The notes below the pieces were generated by a model. That model saw only the letters and a list, made by a program, of their open reading frames with translations, did no database searches and was not told where the DNA came from. This document shows positions 1 through 7,753 of a stretch of 64,000 nucleotides of DNA, piece after piece (positions within the stretch are counted from its first letter, which is position 1; each line of letters starts with the position of its first letter). Source of the DNA: Burkholderia sp. WSM2232. GTDB lineage: Bacteria > Pseudomonadota > Gammaproteobacteria > Burkholderiales > Burkholderiaceae. The position numbers and the translations under genes were made by a program. The stretch is from assembly GCF_000472545.1 (NCBI RefSeq), contig NZ_AWZV01000017.1, positions 62,001 to 126,000 on the forward strand. Direction: 5' to 3'.

Positions 1-1
1 C

Positions 2-139
2 GCCAAGCCGCCGATCGAGAAAGAGTTCACGCCGAATCCGCGCCGGCATGCGCAATTGCGCGCGCGGCTCGACGCCTATCGCGCGCTATACCGCCACGTG
101 CGGCCACTCTTCGATCCCGCGCGCGAACGGCTCGCCTGA
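2..139 (+). CDS. FGGY-family carbohydrate kinase, C-terminal fragment
   Basis: Only the last 45 codons are inside the window; the gene starts upstream of base 1. The readable tail has the pattern of an FGGY sugar kinase C-terminus: a basic linker (PNPRRHAQLRARLDAY) leading to a helix (YRALYRHVRPLFD) that closes the second actin-like domain. Kinases of this family phosphorylate ketopentoses or polyols in the cytoplasm. It lies 106 bp upstream of a SorC-type regulator on the same strand, and the polyol ABC operon lies just beyond, so it probably phosphorylates the ketose made by the dehydrogenase of that operon. Substrate cannot be read from the fragment. Confidence 0.7.
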   Translation, partial: AKPPIEKEFTPNPRRHAQLRARLDAYRALYRHVRPLFDPARERLA

Positions 140-245
140 GCGCACGGCAACGCGGGGCGTAGCCGGCGGGCCCGATATGCACCGACATGCATCGACATAC
201 AGGCGCCGGTTGCGCTAGCCGGCGCTCTTCAAGCGGATCGTCACC

Positions 246-1193
246 GTGCCCAAGTCCACAGAAAAACTAGACCTTGCTACTCGCGCCGCGTGGCTTTACT
301 ACGTCGCGGGCAATACGCAGAACGAGATAGCCGAAAAGTTGCAGGTATCGCGCCCGGTCGCGCAGCGGCTCGTTGCGTTCGCGGTGGAAAAGAACCTGAT
401 TCGCGTGCGTGTCGATCATCAACTGGCCGACTGTCTTTCGCTTGCCGATCAGTTGTCCAAACGCTATGGCCTTTCGATGTGCGAAGTGGTGCCTATCGAC
501 AGCGACACGCCCGAGGAAGTCGACCGCAAGCTCGCCGTGGCGGGCGCGCAGGTCATGGAGCGCTACCTCGCGCAAGACAAGCCGATGGTGGTCGCCGTCA
601 GCAGCGGCCGGACGCTCAAAGCCGCGGTCGACCAGATCGCACAGCTGGACCGTCCGCAACACCGGCTGGTGTCCATGGTGGGCGCGATCGCTCAGGACGG
701 CTCATCGAACCGCTACGACGTCGCTCTGCATATTTCGGAGAAGACGGGCGGCAAGCATTTCCTGCTGCCCGCACCGCTCATTGCCGATAGCGAGGCCGAA
801 CGCGCGCAGTGGTGCAATCACCGGCTGTACCGGATTGTCGAATCGTTGTCGGCGGAGGCGGACGTCGCGTTTGTCGGCATCGGCAACATCGGGCCAAAAT
901 GTCCGCTGCACGAAGACGGCTTCATCACGTCCGCTGAAGTGAAGGAGCTGATGCACAGCGGCGCGGTGGCGGAGATGCTCGGCCTGCCGATCGATGCGGC
1001 CGGCGCACGCGTCGAATCGCCCACGGGCCGGCGCGTGACGAGTATTTCGATCGACTCGCCGCCGCGGCGGCCCACCATCGGCTTCGCAGGCGGCAAGCGC
1101 AAACGCGAAGCGCTGATCGCGGTGCTCAAGGGCGGCTGGCTCTCGGGGCTCGTGACCGACGAGCTGTGCGCGCGCGCGGCGCTGGACGCATAA
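246..1193 (+). CDS. SorC/DeoR-type sugar-binding transcriptional regulator
   Basis: This 315-residue protein has an N-terminal helix-turn-helix (about residues 20-50, TQNEIAEKLQVSRPVAQRL) followed by a SorC-type sugar-phosphate-binding domain from about residue 65 to the end, related to the NagB fold. Length and layout fit SorC/CggR-like regulators, which bind phosphorylated sugars and control catabolic operons. The start is a GTG at 246 with only a weak upstream ribosome-binding sequence. The gene faces the polyol ABC operon, sharing a convergent terminator with it, and follows an FGGY kinase. I infer that it controls the kinase and/or the transporter operon; the effector is unknown. Confidence 0.85.
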   Translation: MPKSTEKLDLATRAAWLYYVAGNTQNEIAEKLQVSRPVAQRLVAFAVEKNLIRVRVDHQLADCLSLADQLSKRYGLSMCEVVPIDSDTPEEVDRKLAVAGAQVMERYLAQDKPMVVAVSSGRTLKAAVDQIAQLDRPQHRLVSMVGAIAQDGSSNRYDVALHISEKTGGKHFLLPAPLIADSEAERAQWCNHRLYRIVESLSAEADVAFVGIGNIGPKCPLHEDGFITSAEVKELMHSGAVAEMLGLPIDAAGARVESPTGRRVTSISIDSPPRRPTIGFAGGKRKREALIAVLKGGWLSGLVTDELCARAALDA

Positions 1194-1228
1194 AATCTCA
1201 CGCTGCGCACGCGCACTTCATATGAACA

Positions 1229-1254
1229 AGGCAGGAAGGCATTCCTTCCTGCCT
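1229..1254. terminator. Bidirectional intrinsic terminator between regulator and ABC ATPase gene
   Basis: A perfect 11-bp inverted repeat (AGGCAGGAAGG, loop CATT, CCTTCCTGCCT) lies in the 69-bp gap between two convergent genes. There is no long T-run on either side, so termination in both directions is inferred from the stem and the position. Confidence 0.7.
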
Positions 1255-1262
1255 CTACGGAC

Positions 1263-2372
1263 TCAAGCCGCCAGCACCTCGACGATCTTGCGCTGAAACG
1301 CCTTGCCTTCGCTGTCGAACAGATGGCAATGCTCAGGCGTCGCGCCGAGCCTCTGCGTGTCGCCCTTCGCATGACGGTCGAGCGGCGGAATGCGCGCGAT
1401 CAGACCGTCCGGCGCCACGCTCGACTCCGCATACAGATACGCGGCGTCGCCGAGCGATTCGACGGCCATCGTGCGGGCCGACACGCCGTCTTCCGTCATG
1501 CCCACGTGCAGATGCTCAGGGCGAATTCCCACCGTCACCTTGTCCCCCTGCTTGACCGAGCCGGGCTCGACTGCCACGCGCTGGGTCTCGCCGGTTTCAT
1601 AGCGCACGGTCACGCCGTCGTGCGTGACGGACTGCACGACGCCTTCCATGAAGTTCATTTTCGGCGAACCGATGAAGCCCGCCACAAAGCGGTTCGCGGG
1701 TGCGTGATACAGCATGGTCGGACTGCCGACCTGTTCGAGATTGCCCGCCGACAGCACGACGATCTTGTCCGCGAGCGTCATTGCTTCGACCTGATCGTGC
1801 GTCACGTAGATCATGGTGGTCTTCAGCTCGTCATGCAGACGCGCGAACTCCAGGCGCATTTTCACGCGCAGCGCGGCATCGAGATTCGACAGCGGCTCGT
1901 CGAATAGAAACACCTTGGGCTTGCGCGTGATCGCACGGCCGATTGCGACGCGCTGGCGCTGGCCGCCCGAAAGCTGCTTGGGCTTGCGATCGAGCAGATG
2001 ATCGATATGCAGGATCTTTGCAGCGTTGCGCACGGCTGCGTCGATCTCCGGCTTTTTCGTGCCGGCGAGCTTCAGGCCGAACGCCATGTTGTCGTACAGC
2101 GTCATGTGCGGATACAGCGCGTACGACTGGAACACCATCGCGATGCCGCGCTTGGCCGGCGGCACGTCGTTCATGCGCGTACCGTCGATGCTGAGGTCGC
2201 CGCCGCTGATGTCCTCGAGGCCCGCGATCATCCGCATCAGGGTCGATTTACCGCAACCGCTCGGGCCGACGAAAACAACGAACTCGCCGTCCGCTATGTC
2301 GAGGTTGATGTCGCGCATCACCTCGGTGTCGTCGTAGGCCTTGCGGATGTTGCGCAGAGTTACGCTTGCCAT
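1263..2372 (-). CDS. Carbohydrate ABC transporter ATP-binding protein (MalK/SmoK-like)
   Basis: This 369-residue cytoplasmic ATPase powers the polyol importer encoded just upstream. Visible motifs are Walker A GPSGCGKST (about residues 37-45), the signature LSGGQRQRVAIGRA, Walker B VFLFDEPLSNLD and the switch histidine in THDQVEAM. A C-terminal TOBE-type regulatory domain of about 130 residues is present, as in MalK/UgpC proteins that energise carbohydrate importers. It is the last gene of the leftward operon and follows the HAD phosphatase gene after a 118-bp gap carrying a 9-bp tandem repeat. Exact sugar specificity rests on the neighbouring dehydrogenase, not on this protein. Confidence 0.93.
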   Translation of the reverse strand: MASVTLRNIRKAYDDTEVMRDINLDIADGEFVVFVGPSGCGKSTLMRMIAGLEDISGGDLSIDGTRMNDVPPAKRGIAMVFQSYALYPHMTLYDNMAFGLKLAGTKKPEIDAAVRNAAKILHIDHLLDRKPKQLSGGQRQRVAIGRAITRKPKVFLFDEPLSNLDAALRVKMRLEFARLHDELKTTMIYVTHDQVEAMTLADKIVVLSAGNLEQVGSPTMLYHAPANRFVAGFIGSPKMNFMEGVVQSVTHDGVTVRYETGETQRVAVEPGSVKQGDKVTVGIRPEHLHVGMTEDGVSARTMAVESLGDAAYLYAESSVAPDGLIARIPPLDRHAKGDTQRLGATPEHCHLFDSEGKAFQRKIVEVLAA

Positions 2373-2440
2373 GATGTGTCTCCGTGTAATGCCTGGGTGT
2401 TGCTTTGTCTGTGTCTGAAACCGCTTGGGTCGGATGCCTG

Positions 2441-2485
2441 CGCCTTTTGCGCCTTTTGCACGCTTTGCACGTCTTGCGCGCTTTG
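2441..2485. repeat. 9-bp tandem repeat in operon spacer
   Basis: Five consecutive 9-mers (CGCCTTTTG twice, then CACGCTTTG, CACGTCTTG, CGCGCTTTG) fill most of the spacer between the HAD phosphatase and ATPase genes. On the coding strand the units are CAA-rich. No start codon with a ribosome-binding site makes it a gene. Confidence 0.75.
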
Positions 2486-2490
2486 CCGGT

Positions 2491-3192
2491 TCAAGGCGCC
2501 GGGGCCGTTGCGCTCAGCGCCCATTGCGCGACAAGCTCCGGCAACTGAAGCATGTCGTCGAAGACATGACGTGCGCCGGCTGCATGCAGCTTGTCTATCT
2601 GCGCGTCGCTCGCATGGCCGCCGCCAATGAAACCCAGCACCGACATGCCGGCCGCGCTTGCCGCGCTCACGCCGGTCACGCTGTCCTCGACGACGAGGCA
2701 CGCCGACGGCGCGAGGCCCAAACCTTGCGCGGCCGCCAGATAAACGTCGGGCGCGGGCTTCGGATTGGGCACGCTGTCGGCGCAGAACAAACGGTCGCCA
2801 AAGAACCTGACGAGGCCCGTGCGTGCAAGAACCGTCTCCACGTACGGCCGGAAACTGTTGCTCGCGCATCCTTTGACGAGCGGCACCTGGGCCAGCGCCT
2901 GCTCGATGCCTTGCACCGCCGGCGCCTGCATGGCTGCGGCTTCGACCGAACGCCGGATCGCGTCGATGTCGTCGAGGCCGAGGCTCTTGCCGAGCTGCAT
3001 CGCCGTGCCCTCCAGCACTCTTTCTATGCGCAGGCCAAGCAGCGGCAACACCACCGGTTCGACATCCGCGCCGGGCCAACGCGCCTCCAGTTCCTGCACG
3101 AGCATGCGTGCCGCCACTGCTTCGCTGTCGATCAGCACGCCGTCGCAATCGCAGATCAGCGCGAGGTTTCCTGCACTCGTGCCTGCCGTCAT
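2491..3192 (-). CDS. HAD-superfamily sugar phosphatase (subfamily IA, beta-PGM/Gph-like)
   Basis: This 233-residue cytoplasmic protein begins with the HAD nucleophile motif CDCDGVLIDSEA (about residues 14-25). It continues with a helical cap domain, motif II around GCASNSFRP, the lysine of PNPKPAPDVY and the acidic motif VVEDSVTGVSAA, all in the order of subfamily IA phosphatases such as beta-phosphoglucomutase and 2-deoxyglucose-6-phosphatase. The start ATG overlaps the upstream permease stop by four bases (ATGA), so the two are translationally coupled. A phosphatase inside an ABC polyol operon suggests removal of a toxic or dead-end sugar phosphate; this is an inference. Confidence 0.88.
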   Translation of the reverse strand: MTAGTSAGNLALICDCDGVLIDSEAVAARMLVQELEARWPGADVEPVVLPLLGLRIERVLEGTAMQLGKSLGLDDIDAIRRSVEAAAMQAPAVQGIEQALAQVPLVKGCASNSFRPYVETVLARTGLVRFFGDRLFCADSVPNPKPAPDVYLAAAQGLGLAPSACLVVEDSVTGVSAASAAGMSVLGFIGGGHASDAQIDKLHAAGARHVFDDMLQLPELVAQWALSATAPAP

Positions 3193-4064
3193 TTGACCGC
3201 CCCGAACGTGAGGCCGCGGACCAGTTGCTTCTGCGACAGCCAGCCGACGATCAGGATCGGCGCCACTGCAAGCAGCGAAGCCGCGGACAGCTTGGCCCAG
3301 AACAGGCCCTCCGGACTCGAGTACGACGCGATGAACACGGTGAGCGGCGCGGCGTTCGAGCTGGACAGATTGATGCTCCAGAACGCTTCGTTCCACGACA
3401 GAATGACGAGCAGCAGTGCGGTGGAAGCGAGCCCCGGCAGCGCCATCGGCATCAGCAGGTAGACGATTTCCTGCCACGTTGCCGCGCCGTCGATTCGCCC
3501 GGCTTCGAGAATGTCGCGCGGAATTTCGGCGAAATAGGTGAACGACATCCACACGGCAATCGGCAGATTGATCAGCGTATAGACGATCACGAGGCCCGAT
3601 ACGGTGTCGAGCAGGCCGCTGTTCTTCCACAGCAGATAGATCGGCACCAGCACGCCGACGGAGGGCATCATTTTGGTCGACAGCATCCACAGCAGCACTT
3701 TTTGCGTGCGGCGCGTGGGGAAAAACGCCATCGCATACGCGGCGGGCACGGCCAGAAGCAGGCAAAGCACCGTGACGCCAACCGAAATCAGAATCGAATT
3801 CCACGCAAACGAAAAGTAGCTGCTGCGCGCGAACACCTCGCGGAAACTGTCGAACGTCGGCGTGAAGAAAAGCGACGACGAATACGCCTGCTGCTCGGTC
3901 TTGAATGCGGTGATCGTCATCCAGAAGATCGGGAAGAACAGCAGCAGCGCGACGAGCCAGGCGATCACGCCGGGAATCGCGCGGCGGATCGCGTCGAACG
4001 GCGACTTTGCCGGCACGGTGACGGGCGTCGCGCTCGACGCCGGGGTAGAGGCAACGTGGCTCAT
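3189..4064 (-). CDS. Carbohydrate ABC transporter permease (MalG/SmoG-like)
   Basis: This 291-residue inner-membrane protein has six predicted transmembrane segments, the first near residues 35-55 (PGVIAWLVALLLFFPIFWM). The EAA loop that contacts the ATPase is at about residues 190-210 (EAGRIDGAATWQEIVYLLMP), as expected for the CUT1 family of sugar importers. Start and stop overlap its neighbours by four bases each (ATGA), indicating tight coupling within the operon. It forms the channel together with the permease encoded immediately upstream. Confidence 0.92.
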   Translation of the reverse strand: MSHVASTPASSATPVTVPAKSPFDAIRRAIPGVIAWLVALLLFFPIFWMTITAFKTEQQAYSSSLFFTPTFDSFREVFARSSYFSFAWNSILISVGVTVLCLLLAVPAAYAMAFFPTRRTQKVLLWMLSTKMMPSVGVLVPIYLLWKNSGLLDTVSGLVIVYTLINLPIAVWMSFTYFAEIPRDILEAGRIDGAATWQEIVYLLMPMALPGLASTALLLVILSWNEAFWSINLSSSNAAPLTVFIASYSSPEGLFWAKLSAASLLAVAPILIVGWLSQKQLVRGLTFGAVK

Positions 4065-4996
4065 TTTTCGTACTCCCCTTTGAGGTTCTTCGCGAGCATC
4101 CGCACGAGGAAGAACGACACGATATTGGCCAGCACGACAGCGAGAATGCCGCCCGCCGACGCGAGACCCACGTCGAACTGTTGCAGACCGAGCGAATAGA
4201 TCAGATACGAAAGGTTGGTGGTCGCGGTGCCTGGGCCGCCGCCCGTCGTCGTATAGATTTCGGCGAAGATGGACAGCAGGAAAATCGTCTCCATCATCAC
4301 GACCACGGCAATCGCGCGCTTCAGATGCGGCAGCGTGATGTAGAAGAACATTGCGAAAGGCCCGGCGCCGTCAATGCGCGCCGCTTCCTTCTGCTCCTGA
4401 TCGAGCGACTGGATCGCCGTGAACAGAATCAGGAACGCGAACGGCAGCCATTGCCACGCGACGATCATGATGACCGCCGTCAACGGATACTCGGCGAACC
4501 AGTCGATCGGCTGCAGGCCGATTGCGCGCATGCCCTGCGCGATCAGCCCATATACCGGATGCAGAATCATGTTCTTCCAGATGAGCGCGCTCACCGTGGG
4601 CATGACGAAGAACGGCGCGATGGCGAGCAGGCGCGCCACGCCCTGGCCGTAAAACTTGCGGTCGAACAGAATCGCCATCAGCACGCCGCCTACCACGGTG
4701 ATCACGAGCACCGAGACGATCAACTGCAGCGTGTGACCAATCGACGGGCCGAACGACGGATCGCCGGCCAGGAACTGGTAGTTGTCAAAGCCCGCAAATC
4801 CCTTCAGATCGGGATTGAGCAGGTTGTAGCGCGAGAACGAGAACCAGATTGTCATCGCAAGCGGAATCGTCATCCATAGCACCAGGACGGCGACGGACGG
4901 CGACACGAGCCAGCGTGCCGAATGGGCTTTGCGGACTTCGCGTTCCTTTTCTGTTTGAGGATGGGCATGCATGAGAGGCAGGCGCAGAGGACGCAT
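4061..4996 (-). CDS. Carbohydrate ABC transporter permease (MalF/SmoF-like)
   Basis: This 311-residue inner-membrane permease pairs with the downstream permease. It has a hydrophobic first segment around WLVSPSVAVLVLWMTIPLAM, a further five membrane spans, and the EAA loop KEAARIDGAGPFAMFFYITLP. I chose the ATG at 4996 because AGGTGG lies at good spacing upstream; an internal ATG at 4972 lacks such a site, and a longer in-frame extension upstream reads like non-coding sequence. Length is typical of CUT1-family permeases. It is separated from the binding-protein gene by 193 bp containing two hairpins. Confidence 0.9.
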   Translation of the reverse strand: MRPLRLPLMHAHPQTEKEREVRKAHSARWLVSPSVAVLVLWMTIPLAMTIWFSFSRYNLLNPDLKGFAGFDNYQFLAGDPSFGPSIGHTLQLIVSVLVITVVGGVLMAILFDRKFYGQGVARLLAIAPFFVMPTVSALIWKNMILHPVYGLIAQGMRAIGLQPIDWFAEYPLTAVIMIVAWQWLPFAFLILFTAIQSLDQEQKEAARIDGAGPFAMFFYITLPHLKRAIAVVVMMETIFLLSIFAEIYTTTGGGPGTATTNLSYLIYSLGLQQFDVGLASAGGILAVVLANIVSFFLVRMLAKNLKGEYEK

Positions 4997-5049
4997 GATT
5001 GACCACCTGTTCGATAATGCGCGGGCGGCACGAACCGCGGGGTGCCGTG

Positions 5050-5071
5050 TCGTTGCGACTGCGTGCAACGA
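5050..5071. other. Intra-operon hairpin downstream of the binding-protein gene
   Basis: A 7-bp inverted repeat (TCGTTGC ... GCAACGA) lies in the gap between the binding-protein and permease genes. Together with the hairpin at 5120-5143 it could stabilise the binding-protein mRNA or lower downstream expression, as is known for other ABC operons. Function is inferred. Confidence 0.4.
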
Positions 5072-5119
5072 CGGCATGGCGGTATGGTCGCGGCCGTGAC
5101 AGCCCGCTGTACTGCGTGA

Positions 5120-5143
5120 GCCGGCTGACGGGCGCCAGCCGGC
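5120..5143. other. Second intra-operon hairpin after the binding-protein gene
   Basis: A 7-bp inverted repeat (GCCGGCT ... AGCCGGC) lies about 47 bp beyond the stop of the leftward binding-protein gene. There is no T-run, so it is more likely an attenuating or mRNA-protecting hairpin than a full terminator. Confidence 0.4.
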
Positions 5144-5189
5144 GTGTGCCACGCGACTTCAGTGGCGAGGTTCGCGCGCTAGCGCCGGA

Positions 5190-6512
5190 TCATTTCTGGT
5201 AGCCGGCCTGCTTGACCGCGCGATCCGCGGTAGCCTGGCCCGCTGCGAGCGCCTGATCCACCGTCATCTGACCGGCAATCGCACCGGAAATGCTCTGCCC
5301 GACCACGGTGCCGAACGACTGGAACTCAGGAATCCCAACGAACTGCACACCTGTGTACGGCACCGGCTTCAACGTCGGATGTTCCGGGTCGGCCGATTCG
5401 ATTGCCTTCAGCACGAAGTCGCCGAACGGTGCAGCCTGCTTGTACTCGGCGCGCGCGTAAGTGGATTGACGCGTGCCCGGCGGCACCGACGCCCAGCCTT
5501 CGTCCTTCGCGACCAGCTCGATGTACTGCTTGGAGGTTGCCCACGTAATGAACTTCTTCGCCGCGTCGGCCTGTTTCGACGACTTCGGAATGGCCAGCGC
5601 CCACGCCCACAGCCAGTGCGAGCCCTTCGGCGTGACCGCGACCGGCGCGGCTGCAAAGCCGACCTTGTCCGCGATCTGCGATTGCTGCTTGTTGTACAGC
5701 ATGCCGGCTGCCACCGTCGCGTCGATCCACATCGCGCACTTGCCCGAGGACATCAGCGTGAGGTTTTCATTGAAGCCGTTCGAGCTCGCTCCCGGCGGCC
5801 CGTTCTTCTTCAGCAGATCGACATAGAACGTGATGGCCTTTTTCCACTCCGGCGACGTGAGCTGCGCATGCCACTTTTCGTCGAACCAGCGGCCGCCGAA
5901 GGTGTTCACGACCGTCGTGCCGTAAGCCATGTTCTCGCCCCAGCCCGCCTTGCCGCGCAGGCAGATGCCGTACATGCCGTTGGCCTTGTCGGTGAGCTTG
6001 TCGGCGAATTGCGCGATCTGTTCGTAGGTCGGCTGATCCGGCATTTTCAGGCCCTTGGCCGCGAACAGGTCCTTACGGTAATACGTCATGGAGCTTTCGA
6101 CGTAAAACGGCAGCGCGTACAGCTGGCCGCCGGCCGAGAGGCCGTCGCGCGCGGTCTTGACGACGTCATTGAGATCGTAGTCCGCGGGCAGGTTCGTGAG
6201 CGGCGTGAGCCAGCCGCGCTTGCCCCATTGCGGCGTTTCATAGGCGCCGATGGTCATCACGTCGAACTGGCCGCTGCCGGTCGTAATGTCGGTCGTGGCC
6301 CGCTGACGCAGCACGTTTTCCTCGAGAATCACCCAGTTCAGCTTGATGTCCGGATTCGCCTTTTCAAACTCGGGCGAGAGCTTCTTCAACTCGATCATGT
6401 CCGGGTTGTTCAGCGTCGCGATGGTCACCGTGGCCGCCGACGCGCTCAGCGCAAAGCAGGCGGCAGCGCCTGCGCTAACCATCTTGAGCGCGGACTTGAG
6501 GGCTGGTTTCAT
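5190..6512 (-). CDS. Sugar/polyol ABC transporter substrate-binding protein (SmoE-like)
   Basis: This 440-residue protein starts with a Sec signal peptide (MKPALKSALKMVSAGAAACFALSASAA, cleavage near residue 27). The mature protein has the layout of family-1 extracellular solute-binding proteins, including an early TIATLNNPDMIELKKL strand-helix and a late tryptophan-rich WLWAWALAIP segment typical of mannitol/sorbitol-type binders. It captures substrate in the periplasm and delivers it to the two permeases encoded downstream. It is the second gene of the operon, after the SDR dehydrogenase, and is followed by a 193-bp gap with two hairpins, consistent with higher expression of the binding protein. 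Confidence 0.92.
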   Translation of the reverse strand: MKPALKSALKMVSAGAAACFALSASAATVTIATLNNPDMIELKKLSPEFEKANPDIKLNWVILEENVLRQRATTDITTGSGQFDVMTIGAYETPQWGKRGWLTPLTNLPADYDLNDVVKTARDGLSAGGQLYALPFYVESSMTYYRKDLFAAKGLKMPDQPTYEQIAQFADKLTDKANGMYGICLRGKAGWGENMAYGTTVVNTFGGRWFDEKWHAQLTSPEWKKAITFYVDLLKKNGPPGASSNGFNENLTLMSSGKCAMWIDATVAAGMLYNKQQSQIADKVGFAAAPVAVTPKGSHWLWAWALAIPKSSKQADAAKKFITWATSKQYIELVAKDEGWASVPPGTRQSTYARAEYKQAAPFGDFVLKAIESADPEHPTLKPVPYTGVQFVGIPEFQSFGTVVGQSISGAIAGQMTVDQALAAGQATADRAVKQAGYQK

Positions 6513-6601
6513 GTGTGTTGTCTCCTTTCTCGTGCGTTATGTGATGCTGCGTTTGTTGTGCCAAATTGCGCTGAAGAGCCGGGCAGGCGCGCCACGTTCG
6601 C

Positions 6602-7384
6602 TCAGCTCATCCAGTTGCCGCCGTCGACGTTAAGCGTCTGTGCGGTGATGTAGTCCGCATCCGCCGAGGCGAGAAAGAGCGCGGCGCCGGTCAGATCCTC
6701 CGGCACGCCCATGCGCCCGAGCGGCACCGCTTGGCCGACGAGGCGCTTCTTCTCGCCGAGCGGCCGGTTCTCGTAACGGGCGAAGAGCGCGTCGACCTCT
6801 TCCCACATCGGCGTATCGACGACACCCGGCGCGATGCCGTTCACATTGATCTTGTGCGGCGCGAGCGCCAGTGCCGCGGATTGCGTGTAGCTCAGCACCG
6901 CGGCCTTGGTCGCGCAGTAATGCGACACCAGCGCTTCGCCGCGCCGCCCCGCCTGAGACGACATATTGATGATCTTGCCGCCGCAGCCCTGCTCGACCAT
7001 CTGTCTTGCAACAGCCTGCATCAGAAAGAACATGCCCTTGACGTTGACCGCGAACAGACGGTCGAACACGTCCCAGGACTCGTCGAGGAGCGGGCGCATG
7101 TCGAAGAGCGCCGCATTGTTGAAGAGAATGTCGATGTGGCCGAAACGGTCGACGGTGCTCGCCACGATGCGCTCGATATCCTCGCGGCGCGTGACATCCG
7201 CACTCACGCTCAGCACGCGCTCGCCATACGCGGCGCGCAGCGTGTCGCCGAAACTGTCCGCCGGCTTGACGTCGACGAGCACGCATTGCGCGCCTTCGTC
7301 CAGATAGCGCCGCGCGACGGCTTCGCCTATGCCGCTTGCCGCGCCTGTCAGAATGGCCACCTTGTCCTGCAATCGTGCCGCCAC
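6602..7384 (-). CDS. SDR-family polyol (sorbitol/L-iditol 2-) dehydrogenase
   Basis: This is a classical short-chain dehydrogenase of 260 residues. The NAD-binding motif TGAASGIG is at about residues 12-19, NNAA near residue 88, and the catalytic Ser/Tyr/Lys set appears as MSSQAG followed by HYCATKAAV. The sequence resembles the sorbitol/L-iditol 2-dehydrogenases (SmoS type) that oxidise D-glucitol to fructose. I chose the GTG at 7384, giving MAARLQDKVAIL, because GGAGAC sits seven bases upstream; an ATG at 7402 would add six residues but has a weak site. It is the first gene of the polyol operon and divergent from the metal importer genes. Confidence 0.85.
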   Translation of the reverse strand: MAARLQDKVAILTGAASGIGEAVARRYLDEGAQCVLVDVKPADSFGDTLRAAYGERVLSVSADVTRREDIERIVASTVDRFGHIDILFNNAALFDMRPLLDESWDVFDRLFAVNVKGMFFLMQAVARQMVEQGCGGKIINMSSQAGRRGEALVSHYCATKAAVLSYTQSAALALAPHKINVNGIAPGVVDTPMWEEVDALFARYENRPLGEKKRLVGQAVPLGRMGVPEDLTGAALFLASADADYITAQTLNVDGGNWMS

Positions 7385-7753
7385 GCTTTGTCTCCAGTTC
7401 ATTCCGCTTTTCGACGCGCGGTGAGCGAACGCTCATTACGCGATCAATTGCTCTGTTTGTGATCGAATGATCGGACACGCACCGGGTCATGTCAAGGCGC
7501 TCTGTCAGATTTCGATGGTGCAGCGCGCAACGAGCGTCTGCGTTGCCCGGATCCCCTTACTGCGCGCCTGCTGACATCGAAACGAGATACGTTATATCAT
7601 TGCGAACTCATTTCCTGACCCGCTCCCGTTCCTGTATGACGCTTGCTGCTCGCGTGTCAGAACCGCCGCACTGCCCCGGCGGGTTCTGCGCGGCGGCAGC
7701 AAATACGGCGTTACGTTCGGGATTCGTTCCACCCTCTTGCAGCAGGACACACC
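7385..7753. other. 369-bp divergent intergenic region
   Basis: This gap separates the leftward polyol operon from the rightward metal-importer operon and must hold both promoters. Apart from the Zur-like element at 7589-7605 I see no open reading frame with a credible start and no strong terminator. Confidence 0.6.
7589..7605. promoter_or_regulatory. Possible Zur-type operator
   Basis: An AT-rich island, GTTATATCATTGC at 7591-7603, stands out from GC-rich surroundings. By eye it matches 9 of 13 positions of the GTTATAATATAAC core of proteobacterial Zur boxes. It is about 150 bp upstream of the zinc-type importer. The dyad symmetry is imperfect, so this is tentative. Confidence 0.35.
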
